NCBI GenBank assembly: GCA_002841545.1
Contig: PGZZ01000002.1
Coordinates: forward strand, 124,001 to 188,000
Direction of reading: 5' to 3'
Length of the DNA: 64,000 bases
Origin: Firmicutes bacterium HGW-Firmicutes-16
GTDB lineage: Bacteria; Bacillota; Clostridia; Oscillospirales; Oscillospiraceae
Shown: positions 41,269 through 50,544 of the stretch, one piece after another
Numbering within the stretch: position 1 is the stretch's first letter
Layout of the letters: each line of letters starts with the position of its first letter
Translations under genes and position numbers: made by a program
Notes under the pieces: model-generated
Told to the model about the DNA's origin: nothing
Database searches by the model: none
Seen by the model: only the letters and a program-made list of their open reading frames with translations

Positions 41269-41538
41269 GTGCCTAAGAAAATACCTATGCGTCAGTGTAC
41301 CGGCTGCCGCGAAATGAAACCTAAGCGTGAGCTCATCCGCGTCGTAAGATCGCCGGAAAACGAGATAGCCCTTGACTTCAAGGGTAAAGCTCAGGGCAGA
41401 GGCGCTTATGTATGCAAAAGTCAGGAATGCCTGAAAAAAGCAATCAAGAGCAAGGCTCTTGAAAGATCTCTCGAAGTATCGATTCCCGATGAGATTTACT
41501 CTCAGCTAAAGGAACAGATGGAGGCGGGAGATGAATAA
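41269..41538 (+). CDS. rnpM: RNase P modulator RnpM (YlxR)
   Basis: Small RNA-binding protein that in Bacillus modulates RNase P. 89 residues with the YlxR pattern IPMRQCTGCREMKPKRELIRVVRSPE and GRGAYVCKSQECLKKAI. GTG 41269 is preferred because AAAGGGG ends eight bases before it; the in-frame GTG at 41260 overlaps that site. Overlaps the next gene by eight bases. Confidence 0.92.
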   Translation: MPKKIPMRQCTGCREMKPKRELIRVVRSPENEIALDFKGKAQGRGAYVCKSQECLKKAIKSKALERSLEVSIPDEIYSQLKEQMEAGDE

Positions 41539-41986
41539 AGCTCTGAATTATATTGGGCTTGCGAAAAAAGCCGGATCGATTGAGGTCGGCGAAACGAACT
41601 CAGGAGCCGCGATACGCGCGGGCAAGGGCAGAGTGCTTCTGCTTGCGTCCGACGCTTCCGATAATGCAAGGCGCAGGGCGGAAAATTACATTCACGATAC
41701 ACAGACGCCAATGGTAACGCTGCCGTTTTCAAAGTCGGACCTTTCACAGATTACGGGCGATACCGGCTGTTCCATGGCGGTTATTACGGATTTCGGACTC
41801 GCTGCAGCTTTCATGGCGGCACTTGCAGAGGATCAACCGGACTATAAGGCAACAGCGGAGCTTCTCACTCAAAAAAGTGTAAAAGCGCAGATGAGAAAGC
41901 GAGAAGCTTTGGCTCACGAAAAGAACCAGAAAATAGGCAAGGCGGCCGCAGGCACCGCGACGGGTAAGAGGAGGAAAAACATATGA
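41531..41986 (+). CDS. L7Ae/L30e/S12e-type RNA-binding protein (YlxQ) with basic tail
   Basis: 151 residues. Domain about 1-100 of the L7Ae family ([49 protein letters not shown]), which binds kink-turn RNA. The C-terminal 50 residues are a Lys/Arg/Ala-rich tail ([29 protein letters not shown]) that makes it longer than the roughly 100-residue YlxQ of Bacillus. Ends in ATGA overlap with infB. Confidence 0.88.
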   Translation: MNKALNYIGLAKKAGSIEVGETNSGAAIRAGKGRVLLLASDASDNARRRAENYIHDTQTPMVTLPFSKSDLSQITGDTGCSMAVITDFGLAAAFMAALAEDQPDYKATAELLTQKSVKAQMRKREALAHEKNQKIGKAAAGTATGKRRKNI

Positions 41987-44316
41987 GTACACTAATTAAG
42001 TACAGAGTTCACGAGGTGGCCAAGGATTTCAAAATGAACTCCAAGGATATAGCTCAGATTCTGACGGAGTATGCCACCGTCCCCAAGAACCATATGCAGG
42101 TTCTTGAGGAGAACGAGCTGGATCTTATTTTTGAATATCTTACCCAGCATAATCAGGTCGAGGATCTTGCGGAGGTATTCGTCGTTCCCGAAAAGCCCAA
42201 GAAGGAAGAGCCTGTTGCCGTTATAGCGCCTGTTGCGCCAAGTGCGGTAAATACTAACCCGTCCGTTGCGCCAAAGCCGGAACAGGTACAATTTAGGCCC
42301 AATACCAATGTGAAGCCCGTTGATAACAGACCGTACACTCCCAAAGTCGCCCCCGAAAAGCGCATTATCGATACGCGCGGAGGGACAGTCAACATTGAAA
42401 AATACGATGATAGACTTTCAAACCTTGTTCCTGAAAAGGCCGAGAACATGCAGGGCAAGGAAAAGTTCGTTAATAAAAATAAAAACCGTCAGACCACCAT
42501 TAGTCCAAAACGCAAGCAGGAAGAAAAAGACAAGCTCCAGAGACTTCAGTTCGAGATTGCCAAAAAAGCTCCTGTTAAAGTCGCGATTCCCAACGAAATT
42601 AATGTCGGCGAGCTTGCCATCCGCATGAAAAAGACAGGATCGGAAGTTGTTCGACAGCTCATTAAGCTTGGAACAATGGCGTCTCTCTCTGATACGATTG
42701 ACTATGACACAGCGGCTCTTGTTGCAATGGAAATGGGCTGTAAAGTTGAAAAAGAAGTCGTTGTCACAGTTGAAGACAGACTCATTGATGACAGTGTCGA
42801 CAGAGCAGAAGACCTTGTTTCCCGCGCTCCGGTCGTTGTCGTAATGGGCCACGTCGATCACGGCAAAACGTCTCTGCTTGACCGTATCCGCGAAGCGAAC
42901 GTTGCAAGCGGCGAAGCTGGCGGCATTACACAGCATATCGGCGCATACCGCATCGATGTTAATGGACATCCCATAACCTTCCTCGACACCCCGGGACACG
43001 AAGCCTTTACATCCATGCGTGCGCGCGGAGCAATGGTTACCGATATTGCAATCCTCGTTGTCGCTGCTGACGACGGAATCATGCCTCAGACTGTTGAGTC
43101 GATAAATCACGCGAAGGCGGCCGGTATTCCGATTATTGTTGCGATAAACAAAATGGATAAGCCCACTGCAAATCCAGACAGAATTAAGCAGGAACTCACA
43201 CAATATGAACTAGTCAGCGAAGAATGGGGCGGCGATACGATAATCGTTCCGATTTCCGCAAAGACCGGAATGGGTGTTGATACCCTGCTCGAAATGGTTG
43301 CCCTGCAAGCTGAAATGCGAGAGTTAAAGGCAAACCCGAGCCGCGCCGCAAAGGGAGCTGTTATTGAAGCCCGTCTGGATAAGGGTCGCGGTCCGATTAT
43401 GACTGTTCTCGTTCAGAACGGCACCTTGAAGCTTGGCGATATTATTATCGCAGGAACGTCGGTTGGTCATGCCCGCGTTATGACGAACGACAAGGGCGAG
43501 CGCATCACTGAAGCCGGACCCTCTGTTCCCGTCGAGATTGCCGGACTTTCGGAAGTTCCGCAGGCCGGAGACATTTTCAACTCTGTAGCTGACGAGCGTA
43601 TGGCGCGTGAGCTTGCTGAGCAGAGAAAGCAGCAGACTAAGGACGCAAATATCGGCGCACCCAAAAAGGTGTCGCTTGAAGATTTGTTTGCGCAGATTCA
43701 ACAGGGCGAAATCAAGGATTTCAATATAATCGTCAAGGCGGACGTTCAGGGCAGCGCAGAAGCCGTCAAGGCATCGCTCGAAAAGCTTACGAACGAAGAA
43801 GTTCGCGTGCGTGTCATCCATTCCGGAGTCGGCGCAATAAGCGAATCGGACGTCTATCTTGCTGCATCCAGCGGAGCGCTTATCGTTGCATTCAACGTGC
43901 GTCCTGACAATGCCGCTCGAGATTATGCCGTGAGAGCAAACGTTGAAATCAGATCGTACCGAGTTATTTACGACTGCATTAACGAAATCGAAGCCGCGAT
44001 GAAGGGCATGCTTGCTCCCAAGTTCAAGGAAGTCATTACTGGGCACGCAGAAGTTCGTCAGGTCATCAAAATATCGAAGATCGGCATCGTCTGCGGAAGC
44101 TATGTAACAGACGGCAAGATCGTCAGAAACAGCAGTGTCCGCGTCATAAGGGGCGGCAGCGTTGTCCACGAAGGAACTCTTTCCGGACTGCGTAGATTCA
44201 AGGATGATGTTAAAGAGGTCGCCACAAACTACGAATGCGGCATAAGCATCGAGAAGTTTAATGACGTCAAGGAAGGCGACATCGTAGAAGCCTTCGTCAT
44301 GGAACGCATTGTTTAA
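41983..44316 (+). CDS. infB: Translation initiation factor IF-2
   Basis: GTPase that places initiator tRNA on the ribosome. 777 residues: IF2_N-type helical domain (1-55, [21 protein letters not shown]), low-complexity Pro/Val-rich linker (about 65-190), second IF2_N domain (about 200-265), G domain from about 280 with [16 protein letters not shown] (G1 at 289), [10 protein letters not shown] (G3) and NKMDKP (G4), then domains II to IV ending [10 protein letters not shown]. ribosome binding site GAGGA within the preceding gene. Alternative internal starts are possible but not evident. Confidence 0.97.
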   Translation: MSTLIKYRVHEVAKDFKMNSKDIAQILTEYATVPKNHMQVLEENELDLIFEYLTQHNQVEDLAEVFVVPEKPKKEEPVAVIAPVAPSAVNTNPSVAPKPEQVQFRPNTNVKPVDNRPYTPKVAPEKRIIDTRGGTVNIEKYDDRLSNLVPEKAENMQGKEKFVNKNKNRQTTISPKRKQEEKDKLQRLQFEIAKKAPVKVAIPNEINVGELAIRMKKTGSEVVRQLIKLGTMASLSDTIDYDTAALVAMEMGCKVEKEVVVTVEDRLIDDSVDRAEDLVSRAPVVVVMGHVDHGKTSLLDRIREANVASGEAGGITQHIGAYRIDVNGHPITFLDTPGHEAFTSMRARGAMVTDIAILVVAADDGIMPQTVESINHAKAAGIPIIVAINKMDKPTANPDRIKQELTQYELVSEEWGGDTIIVPISAKTGMGVDTLLEMVALQAEMRELKANPSRAAKGAVIEARLDKGRGPIMTVLVQNGTLKLGDIIIAGTSVGHARVMTNDKGERITEAGPSVPVEIAGLSEVPQAGDIFNSVADERMARELAEQRKQQTKDANIGAPKKVSLEDLFAQIQQGEIKDFNIIVKADVQGSAEAVKASLEKLTNEEVRVRVIHSGVGAISESDVYLAASSGALIVAFNVRPDNAARDYAVRANVEIRSYRVIYDCINEIEAAMKGMLAPKFKEVITGHAEVRQVIKISKIGIVCGSYVTDGKIVRNSSVRVIRGGSVVHEGTLSGLRRFKDDVKEVATNYECGISIEKFNDVKEGDIVEAFVMERIV

Positions 44317-44355
44317 TTAACATTTCAGATATCTTCCGGAAAATGAGGTGATACT

Positions 44356-44736
44356 ATGGCAGGCTACAGGCTGGACAGGACAAATGACGACATTCAGATT
44401 GCTTTGAGCGAGCTTCTGCGCTCGATCAAGGACCCTCGAGTTAATCAAGGGATGATAAGCGTCACAAGAACGGAAACAACCGGCGATTTGCGCTACTGCA
44501 CGGTTTATCTCAGCGTTTTCGGTCTTAGGGATGAAAAGGAATTCAAAAAAGGATTAAAATCCGCCTCCGGTTGGATTAGACGCGAGCTTTCTCAGAAGGT
44601 CAACATCAGATATACACCGGAGCTGATATTCGAGCTCGACAATTCAATTGAGCATGGCGCGCATATCAACGAAATCATTAACAAACCGGGCTTCTTGGTT
44701 GGTACTCCGGAGGAACAGAATAATGACGATCGGTGA
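44356..44736 (+). CDS. rbfA: Ribosome-binding factor A
   Basis: Binds the 30S subunit during 16S 5'-end maturation. 126 residues with DRTNDDIQIALSELLRSIKDPRV, VTRTETTGDLRYCTVYLSVFG and LIFELDNSIEHGAHINEII. Start ATG 44356 behind GAGGTG; it overlaps nrnA by 14 bases. Confidence 0.96.
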   Translation: MAGYRLDRTNDDIQIALSELLRSIKDPRVNQGMISVTRTETTGDLRYCTVYLSVFGLRDEKEFKKGLKSASGWIRRELSQKVNIRYTPELIFELDNSIEHGAHINEIINKPGFLVGTPEEQNNDDR

Positions 44737-45655
44737 AACAGTCGGAATACTCCGCGATAACGATGATTTTCTTGTCGTCACACATATCAGACCGGACGGA
44801 GACACAATCGGCAGCGCCTCCGCGCTTTGCTATGCTCTTCGTAAAATCGGTAAAACCGCCTATCTTTATAATAACCCGCAGTTCGGGGACAGCTATCCAT
44901 GGTTAGCGGAGCCGTATCTAGCACCCGAAGGTTTCGAACCTAAGTATACCGTCTGCGTAGATATGGCGGATAAGGGCCTATATCCCGAAGGATTTAAGGG
45001 CTCGGCCGACTTGTGCATAGATCACCACCCGTCAAACTCCTTATATGCGAAAAACACACTGCTTTGGCCTCATAAGGCATCTTGCGGAGAGATTGTAATG
45101 GAGCTCGTGAAAGAGCTTTGCGGTCTTGATGCGGAGGTTTCAGAGCTTCTCTATGTCGCCGTATCCACCGATACTGGCTGTTTTGTTTATGGCAACACGA
45201 CAGGGGAGACACTTAATGCCGCGTCCGAGCTCTGCTTTGCTGGAGCAAGGAATGCCTTTCTTAACAAGATACTTTTTCGTACCAGTTCGAAAGCCAGACT
45301 AGCGCTTGAGGCGCAGATTCTTTCCTCATTTCTATACTATCACGATGGAAAAACAGTAATTTCCGTCGTCACAAAAGAGATGCTCGAAAAAGCTGGTGCA
45401 AATGAAAAGGACTGTCAAGATATCGCCGCTCTGCCCGGAAGGGCCGAGGGCGCTTTTACGAGCGTTACGATAAAAGAAATCGATGAAAACAGCTGTAAGA
45501 TTTCGTTTCGCACTAACGGTTTAGTTGACGCTAACAAGGTCTGCGCAATGTTCGGCGGCGGCGGGCACAAAATGGCCTCAGGCTGTACAATTAAAATGAA
45601 TTCTTTCAAAGCTGCCGACACTCTTGCGGATATCATAGGCGAGGAATATAAATGA
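44723..45655 (+). CDS. nrnA: DHH-family bifunctional oligoribonuclease/pAp phosphatase NrnA
   Basis: Degrades nano-RNAs and in some species 3',5'-pAp. 310 residues with the DHH motifs: THIRPDGDTIGSA (DxD), VCVDMAD, LCIDHHPSN, VSTDTGCF, and DHHA1 end motif FGGGGHKMASGCTI. ATG 44723 follows GGAGGAA inside rbfA; a longer in-frame reading into rbfA lacks a site. Its place between rbfA and truB is the usual one in Firmicutes. Confidence 0.93.
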   Translation: MTIGETVGILRDNDDFLVVTHIRPDGDTIGSASALCYALRKIGKTAYLYNNPQFGDSYPWLAEPYLAPEGFEPKYTVCVDMADKGLYPEGFKGSADLCIDHHPSNSLYAKNTLLWPHKASCGEIVMELVKELCGLDAEVSELLYVAVSTDTGCFVYGNTTGETLNAASELCFAGARNAFLNKILFRTSSKARLALEAQILSSFLYYHDGKTVISVVTKEMLEKAGANEKDCQDIAALPGRAEGAFTSVTIKEIDENSCKISFRTNGLVDANKVCAMFGGGGHKMASGCTIKMNSFKAADTLADIIGEEYK

Positions 45656-46521
45656 ACGGTATCATCCTCGTAGATAAGCCCGAGGGATTTACGAGCTTTG
45701 ACGTCGTTGCAAAGCTCCGCGGAATTTTGCATGAGCGCCGTATCGGACACTCGGGGACTCTCGACCCGATGGCAACGGGGCTTCTTGTTGTTTTCGTCGG
45801 TAGGGCCACAAGAGCGGTGGAGTTCGCCGAAAGCCACGAAAAGGAATATATTGCTGCCCTGCGCCCCGGAATAGTTACCGATACGCAGGACATCACAGGA
45901 ACCGTACTTGAAACGTCTGAAAAGACTTGTTCGAAGTATGAGCTTTTGGCTGTTCTTCCCGAATTTACGGGTGAGCTCATGCAGACACCTCCGATGTATT
46001 CCGCTATAAAAATCGGCGGAAAAAAGCTCTATGAGTTTGCAAGAAAAGGTGTGGAGGTCGAAAGAGAAAGCAGAAAAGTCACGATAAAAAAGCTCGAACT
46101 TGTCGGCGAAGAAAACGGCGATTGCATTCTCCGCATTGTCTGCTCCAAGGGCACATATATCCGCACGCTGGTGAGCGATATCGGTGAGCGCCTCGGAACC
46201 GGAGCGACTCTATCGAAGCTTCGCAGAACAGCTGCGGGCGAGTATTCCATTCGTGATGCACATACCTTAGATGAAATCAGCGAGCTTGCTCAAAAGGGCG
46301 GGCTCGATACGATATTTATGCCTGTTGATTCGATTTTTGAAGAATATCCGTGTTTTACCGTGACGGAAGCGCAGCTCAAGCGCTGCCTGAACGGAAACAG
46401 CTTTGAAGCGTCGCTTGCGGATGGAAAATATCGCGCTTACGATGAAAATGGGAGCTTTCTGATGCTCGGGAATGTCGAAAACGGCATAATGAGCACGGTT
46501 AAGAGCTTTTTTGAGATATAG
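45652..46521 (+). CDS. truB: tRNA pseudouridine(55) synthase TruB
   Basis: Makes pseudouridine 55 in the T loop of tRNAs. 289 residues; catalytic D38 in HSGTLDPMATGLL, nucleotide-contact motifs YIAALRPGIVTDTQDITG, TPPMYSAIKIGGKKLYEFARKG and CSKGTYIRTLVSDIGERLG; a small C-terminal PUA-like part. Overlaps nrnA by four bases (ATGA). Confidence 0.96.
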   Translation: MNGIILVDKPEGFTSFDVVAKLRGILHERRIGHSGTLDPMATGLLVVFVGRATRAVEFAESHEKEYIAALRPGIVTDTQDITGTVLETSEKTCSKYELLAVLPEFTGELMQTPPMYSAIKIGGKKLYEFARKGVEVERESRKVTIKKLELVGEENGDCILRIVCSKGTYIRTLVSDIGERLGTGATLSKLRRTAAGEYSIRDAHTLDEISELAQKGGLDTIFMPVDSIFEEYPCFTVTEAQLKRCLNGNSFEASLADGKYRAYDENGSFLMLGNVENGIMSTVKSFFEI

Positions 46522-46595
46522 CTCAATAAAACGCAAAACCTTAAACTTATAGTCACGCGCCGGATTTATGGTGTTTTCGGCGTTCGGAGGTAATA

Positions 46596-47504
46596 ATGTC
46601 AGTAAACCCAGAAGATAAGACTGTGATTGCTCTCGGTTTTTTTGACGGCGTCCACAGAGGACACGCGCAGCTCATCGAAATGGCAAAAAAACGCGCCGAG
46701 GAGCTTCACGCCACGCCGGCAGTACTTTCCTTTGATGTTAGCCCCGAAGCCGTCATAACAGGACACAGCGTTCCGCTGATAGGCAGCGTGAGAACACGCG
46801 CGGATATAATAAAGCGCCTTTTCAGCGTTGACGATGTGATTATCTACCACTTTGATAAAAACACTATGGCAATGCAGTGGCAGAACTTCATTGATTCGCT
46901 AATCGAAAAGTATTCCGCCGCGCATCTTGTCATAGGCCATGACTTCCATTGCGGCTATAAGGGTGAGGGAAATCCCCAAAGGATATCCGAATACTGCGCA
47001 AAAATCGGCATCGGCTGCGACGTTATTCCGAAATTTACTCTGGACGGGATTACCGTAAGCTCAACATTTATCCGCGAACTCATCGTGAACGGTGAGATTG
47101 AAAGAGCAAATTACTTTCTAGGACACCCGTACATTTTTGCTGGAACGGTCAGGGACGGACGCAAAGTCGGTCGTAAGCTCGGAACGCCGACAATAAACCT
47201 CGACGGCGATGACGAGAGTCTTGTGCTGCCGGCAAGAGGCGTTTACGCGTCAAAAGTCTTTCTTGAGAGCGGCGATAAGCTCGCGGTAACAAACGTTGGT
47301 GTTCGCCCGACCTTCGGTGAAAACGGCAAGGTTTCCATTGAAACATATATTTTAGATTATGACGGTGACCTTTACGATAAATATGTTCGCGTGGGATTTT
47401 ACAAGTATCTTCGCGCAGAAAAAAAGTTCGAAAGCCCTGAAGAGCTAAGTGCGCAGATAGCGAAGGATATTGACGCGACGAAGATGCGATTTAGCGTACA
47501 ATAA
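46596..47504 (+). CDS. ribF: Bifunctional riboflavin kinase/FMN adenylyltransferase
   Basis: Converts riboflavin to FMN and FAD. 302 residues: N-terminal adenylyltransferase with ALGFFDGVHRGHAQLI, VIGHDFHCGYKGEG and SSTFIRELI; C-terminal riboflavin kinase from about 180 with GRKLGTPTINL, GVYASKV, VTNVGVRPTF and ETYILDYDGDLYDK. ATG 46596 follows CGGAGGTAA. Last gene of the nusA-infB run. Confidence 0.96.
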   Translation: MSVNPEDKTVIALGFFDGVHRGHAQLIEMAKKRAEELHATPAVLSFDVSPEAVITGHSVPLIGSVRTRADIIKRLFSVDDVIIYHFDKNTMAMQWQNFIDSLIEKYSAAHLVIGHDFHCGYKGEGNPQRISEYCAKIGIGCDVIPKFTLDGITVSSTFIRELIVNGEIERANYFLGHPYIFAGTVRDGRKVGRKLGTPTINLDGDDESLVLPARGVYASKVFLESGDKLAVTNVGVRPTFGENGKVSIETYILDYDGDLYDKYVRVGFYKYLRAEKKFESPEELSAQIAKDIDATKMRFSVQ

Positions 47505-47539
47505 ATATGACTATTATCTAGCCTTAAATCGGAGGGAAA

Positions 47540-48118
47540 ATGATCATTCGACCTTCAGTAATAATACGGCAAGTAACGGCTGCAAGCACTGTCTTAACTG
47601 CGGTTTTTACAGGTGTATATCTGCTTCTGGATGGAGTTATCTGGTTTTCTCTGGCTATAACCTCAGGAACAATAATGTATCATTTTGCAATGCGTTTGGT
47701 CGTGGGGTTGAGCATGAATAAGTTCATAATGAAACCAATAGATTATGACAACATATGGTTAAGACCGAAGAGCTTTGAAAGAAATTTATATAAAAAAATA
47801 AGAGTTAAAAACTGGAAAAACAAAGCGCCTACATATAGACCCGATGATTTTTCTATAAAAGCAAGATCGTTAGAGGAAATTATACAGAAGATGTGCATAG
47901 CTGAAATAGGCCATGAGATAATGATTGTTGCCAGCTATTTTACTTTCTTGTTTGCTATATTTACAAATGACTGGAAAACATTTATTTGGATATTTATTAT
48001 AACATCTTCTTTTGCTGCCGGTTTTGATCTTTTATTTGTTATTGTACAAAGGTATAATAGGCCGCGTTTGGTCGTACTTCTGAACAGAAATGCAAGCCTC
48101 CAATTTAATAATCATTAA
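47540..48118 (+). CDS. CrtO-like acyltransferase-family membrane protein
   Basis: 192 residues, four hydrophobic segments (about 12-36, 38-58, 124-143, 146-165). The central KIRVKNWKNKAPTYRPDDF and the terminal QRYNRPRL are typical of the family containing glycosyl-diaponeurosporenoate acyltransferase CrtO from staphylococcal carotenoid synthesis. No carotenoid genes are near, so the substrate is probably different. The gene is more AT-rich than ribF and pfp beside it, a possible sign of transfer. AGGGAAAATG gives a weak start signal. Confidence 0.65.
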   Translation: MIIRPSVIIRQVTAASTVLTAVFTGVYLLLDGVIWFSLAITSGTIMYHFAMRLVVGLSMNKFIMKPIDYDNIWLRPKSFERNLYKKIRVKNWKNKAPTYRPDDFSIKARSLEEIIQKMCIAEIGHEIMIVASYFTFLFAIFTNDWKTFIWIFIITSSFAAGFDLLFVIVQRYNRPRLVVLLNRNASLQFNNH

Positions 48119-48120
48119 AT

Positions 48121-48160
48121 ACAAAGAGAGCGTTCAGCTGATGCCGAAAGCTCTCTTTGT
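48121..48160. terminator. Bidirectional terminator (CrtO-like gene / pfp)
   Basis: 11-bp perfect stem ACAAAGAGAGC/GCTCTCTTTGT (48121-48131 and 48150-48160) with an 18-base loop, between convergent genes. Confidence 0.78.
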
Positions 48161-48164
48161 TGAG

Positions 48165-49415
48165 TTACTTCGCAACGACCTTTTTCAGTCTTGCGTAGCG
48201 CGGGAGAGAGTTTTCGACTGCGCGCTCGGGTGCTCCCTGAATCAGGGGCAGGGCATAGTCGATGAATTCCTTCGTTACGTTGCTGCCGTCCTCGGTTATC
48301 CACTCGAGTGGGACTTTCTTCTCAAAGTTGGCAACACTTCCGAGCGGAATAAGCTTGGTTTTGCAGACGTAGTTTCCGTCAACGTATTCGCGCTCGAATG
48401 CTACCATCTTGCCGCTTTCTCCGCTGACAGCCGCTTCAACCGCGGTTTTACCCGCTAAAACCGCCTCATCAACATCGACCTTGGAGGCGAGATGTGCGCC
48501 GCAGCGCTGAAGAAGGCTGAGCTCAATGCCGCGAACCTTAGCGCCTGTTCTCTTTTTCAGCTCATCCGCAAGCTGGACGGCAAGTCCGCCGAGCTGAGAA
48601 TGACCGAAAGCGTCCTTCGCCTGAGCCGTTGTGCAGCCGTATTCGGAGATAAACTTGCCTTGCGAGTCATGGATGCCTTCGGAAACGGCCACGAAAACCT
48701 TGCCAGTCTTTTTATAGAGCGCGGCAACATCAGCGCAGAACTTTTCGTAATCGAAATTGACCTCGGGCAGGTAAACAAGGTCGGGACCTGATCCGCAGTA
48801 GGCAGCAAGCGCGGCGCTGCCCGCAAGCCAACCCGCGTGACGCCCCATGATTTCGACAACGGTAATCATTCCGGTGTCATAAACTCTTGCATCCTTCGCT
48901 ACTTCCATGCAGGAGGTCGCGATATATTTAGCGGCGCTGCCAAAGCCGGGGCAGTGGTCTGTTCCGAAAAGGTCGTTATCGATGGTCTTTGGAACACCCA
49001 TAACGCGGCAGTCGTAGCCTACACTTTTCATGTAACGGCTGATTTTTTCGCAGGTGTCCATCGAGTCATTGCCGCCGTTATAGAAAAAGTAGCGCACATC
49101 ATATTTTTTGAATATCTCGAGTATACGTTTATAATCCTTGTCATCCTTTTCAGGATCGGCAATTTTATATCTCACAGAGCCAAGCTCAGAGGAGGGGGTG
49201 TTTTTAAGAAGATCGAGCTCCTGCGGGTCTTCCTCGTCCATGGTATACAGCTTATCATCCAAAACGCCTCTGATTCCGTTCGCGGCGCCATAAACCTTTG
49301 TAATGCAGTCCGTATCAAGCGCCGTGCGAATCACGCCGTAAGCGCTGGCGTTGATAACGGCAGTAGGCCCGCCGGACTGACCGATTATACAGGCTCCTCT
49401 GAGTTCTTTTTCCAT
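48165..49415 (-). CDS. pfp: 6-phosphofructokinase, probably PPi-dependent
   Basis: Glycolytic enzyme phosphorylating fructose 6-phosphate. 416 residues from ATG 49415 behind TTAGGAGG. Motifs: GQSGGPTAVINAS, YNGGNDSMDT at about 112-121 and VPKTIDNDLFGTDHCPGFGSA. The Asp after GGN (D117, where ATP enzymes have Gly) and the Lys in PKTIDND point to pyrophosphate as phosphoryl donor. It is divergent from fba, the next step of the pathway. Confidence 0.88.
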   Translation of the reverse strand: MEKELRGACIIGQSGGPTAVINASAYGVIRTALDTDCITKVYGAANGIRGVLDDKLYTMDEEDPQELDLLKNTPSSELGSVRYKIADPEKDDKDYKRILEIFKKYDVRYFFYNGGNDSMDTCEKISRYMKSVGYDCRVMGVPKTIDNDLFGTDHCPGFGSAAKYIATSCMEVAKDARVYDTGMITVVEIMGRHAGWLAGSAALAAYCGSGPDLVYLPEVNFDYEKFCADVAALYKKTGKVFVAVSEGIHDSQGKFISEYGCTTAQAKDAFGHSQLGGLAVQLADELKKRTGAKVRGIELSLLQRCGAHLASKVDVDEAVLAGKTAVEAAVSGESGKMVAFEREYVDGNYVCKTKLIPLGSVANFEKKVPLEWITEDGSNVTKEFIDYALPLIQGAPERAVENSLPRYARLKKVVAK

Positions 49416-49472
49416 AAAAAAACCTCCTAATTGACAGTTAAAAATAATTCCGTACGAAATGTTTGAAACATG

Positions 49473-49501
49473 TTGATGATAACACAATTTTGGAGTAAAA
49501 T
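49473..49501 (+). promoter_or_regulatory. Promoter of fba
   Basis: TTGATG (49473-49478), 17-base spacer, TAAAAT (49496-49501); 55 bases before the ATG. No equally good minus-strand promoter for pfp was found in this 140-base gap. Confidence 0.75.
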
Positions 49502-49556
49502 ACATAGATAGGTTTATTTTGTTAAAAATTTTTATTTTGTGCAAGGAGTTGAGCTT

Positions 49557-50492
49557 ATGCCAATCGTAACTTCAAAGGAAATGTTCAGGAACGCATATGA
49601 AGGTCATTATGCCATAGGTGCATTTAACGTAAACAACATGGAGATCATCCAGGGAATAACCGAGGCGGCGGCTGAGGTTCGTTCCCCGCTGATACTGCAG
49701 GTATCTGCCGGTGCAAGAAAATATGCCAAGCACATCTACCTCATGAAGCTTGTCGAGGCGGCAGTCGAGGACACCGATCTTCCGATTTGCCTTCACCTTG
49801 ACCATGGTGACAGCTTCGAGCTCTGCAAGTCCTGCATCGATGGCGGGTTCACCTCCGTTATGATCGATGGCTCGCATTTGAGCTTTGATGACAACATCGA
49901 GCTTACAAAAAAAGTCGTCGCATACGCTCATGACAGAGGAGTTTCCGTTGAAGCTGAGCTAGGAAGACTCGCAGGTGTTGAGGATGATATAAAGGTCAAG
50001 GCGGAGGATAGCTCCTATACTCAGCCTGACGAGGTTGAGGAGTTTGTAACGCGTACCGGCTGTGACTCGCTTGCGATTGCAATCGGGACAAGCCACGGCG
50101 CTTTCAAATTCAAGCCCGGCACCAAGCCCCTGCTCCGTTTCGATATCCTTACCGAGGTCGAAAAGAGACTGCCAGGCTTCCCGATAGTTTTGCATGGCGC
50201 TTCGTCCGTTATCCCAAAGTATGTTGAGATAATTAACGCAAACGGCGGCCAGATGAAGGACGCAATAGGCATTCCTGAGGATATGCTCCGCGAGGCTGCA
50301 AGGATGGCCGTCTGCAAGATTAATATCGATTCCGATCTTAGGCTTGCGATGACAGCGGGAATACGCGAAACAATGGCAAAGTACCCGGACGCCTTTGACC
50401 CCAGAAAGTATCTTACTCCAGCAAGAGACTATATCCGTGAACTTGTCAAGGATAAGATTGTGAATGTCTTGGGCAGTGACGGAAAAGCCTGA
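49557..50492 (+). CDS. fba: Class II fructose-bisphosphate aldolase
   Basis: Zinc-dependent aldolase of glycolysis. 311 residues; LHLDHGDSFELCKSCIDGGFTSVMIDGSHL carries catalytic Asp and the first zinc His, then VSVEAELGRLAGVEDD, AIAIGTSHGAFKF, IVLHGASSV and KINIDSDLR. ATG 49557 follows AAGGAGTTG; an in-frame ATG or alternative at 49539 lies before that site. Confidence 0.96.
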   Translation: MPIVTSKEMFRNAYEGHYAIGAFNVNNMEIIQGITEAAAEVRSPLILQVSAGARKYAKHIYLMKLVEAAVEDTDLPICLHLDHGDSFELCKSCIDGGFTSVMIDGSHLSFDDNIELTKKVVAYAHDRGVSVEAELGRLAGVEDDIKVKAEDSSYTQPDEVEEFVTRTGCDSLAIAIGTSHGAFKFKPGTKPLLRFDILTEVEKRLPGFPIVLHGASSVIPKYVEIINANGGQMKDAIGIPEDMLREAARMAVCKINIDSDLRLAMTAGIRETMAKYPDAFDPRKYLTPARDYIRELVKDKIVNVLGSDGKA

Positions 50493-50544
50493 AACAAAAA
50501 GTCCGGTACGGACTAATAAAGAAATACAGTTAGGGAGGTTGGCG

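Noticed and set aside
48165-49415. ATP-dependent phosphofructokinase PfkA
   Set aside because: The GGND sequence and PKTIDND favour the pyrophosphate-dependent type over the GGDG of ATP enzymes.
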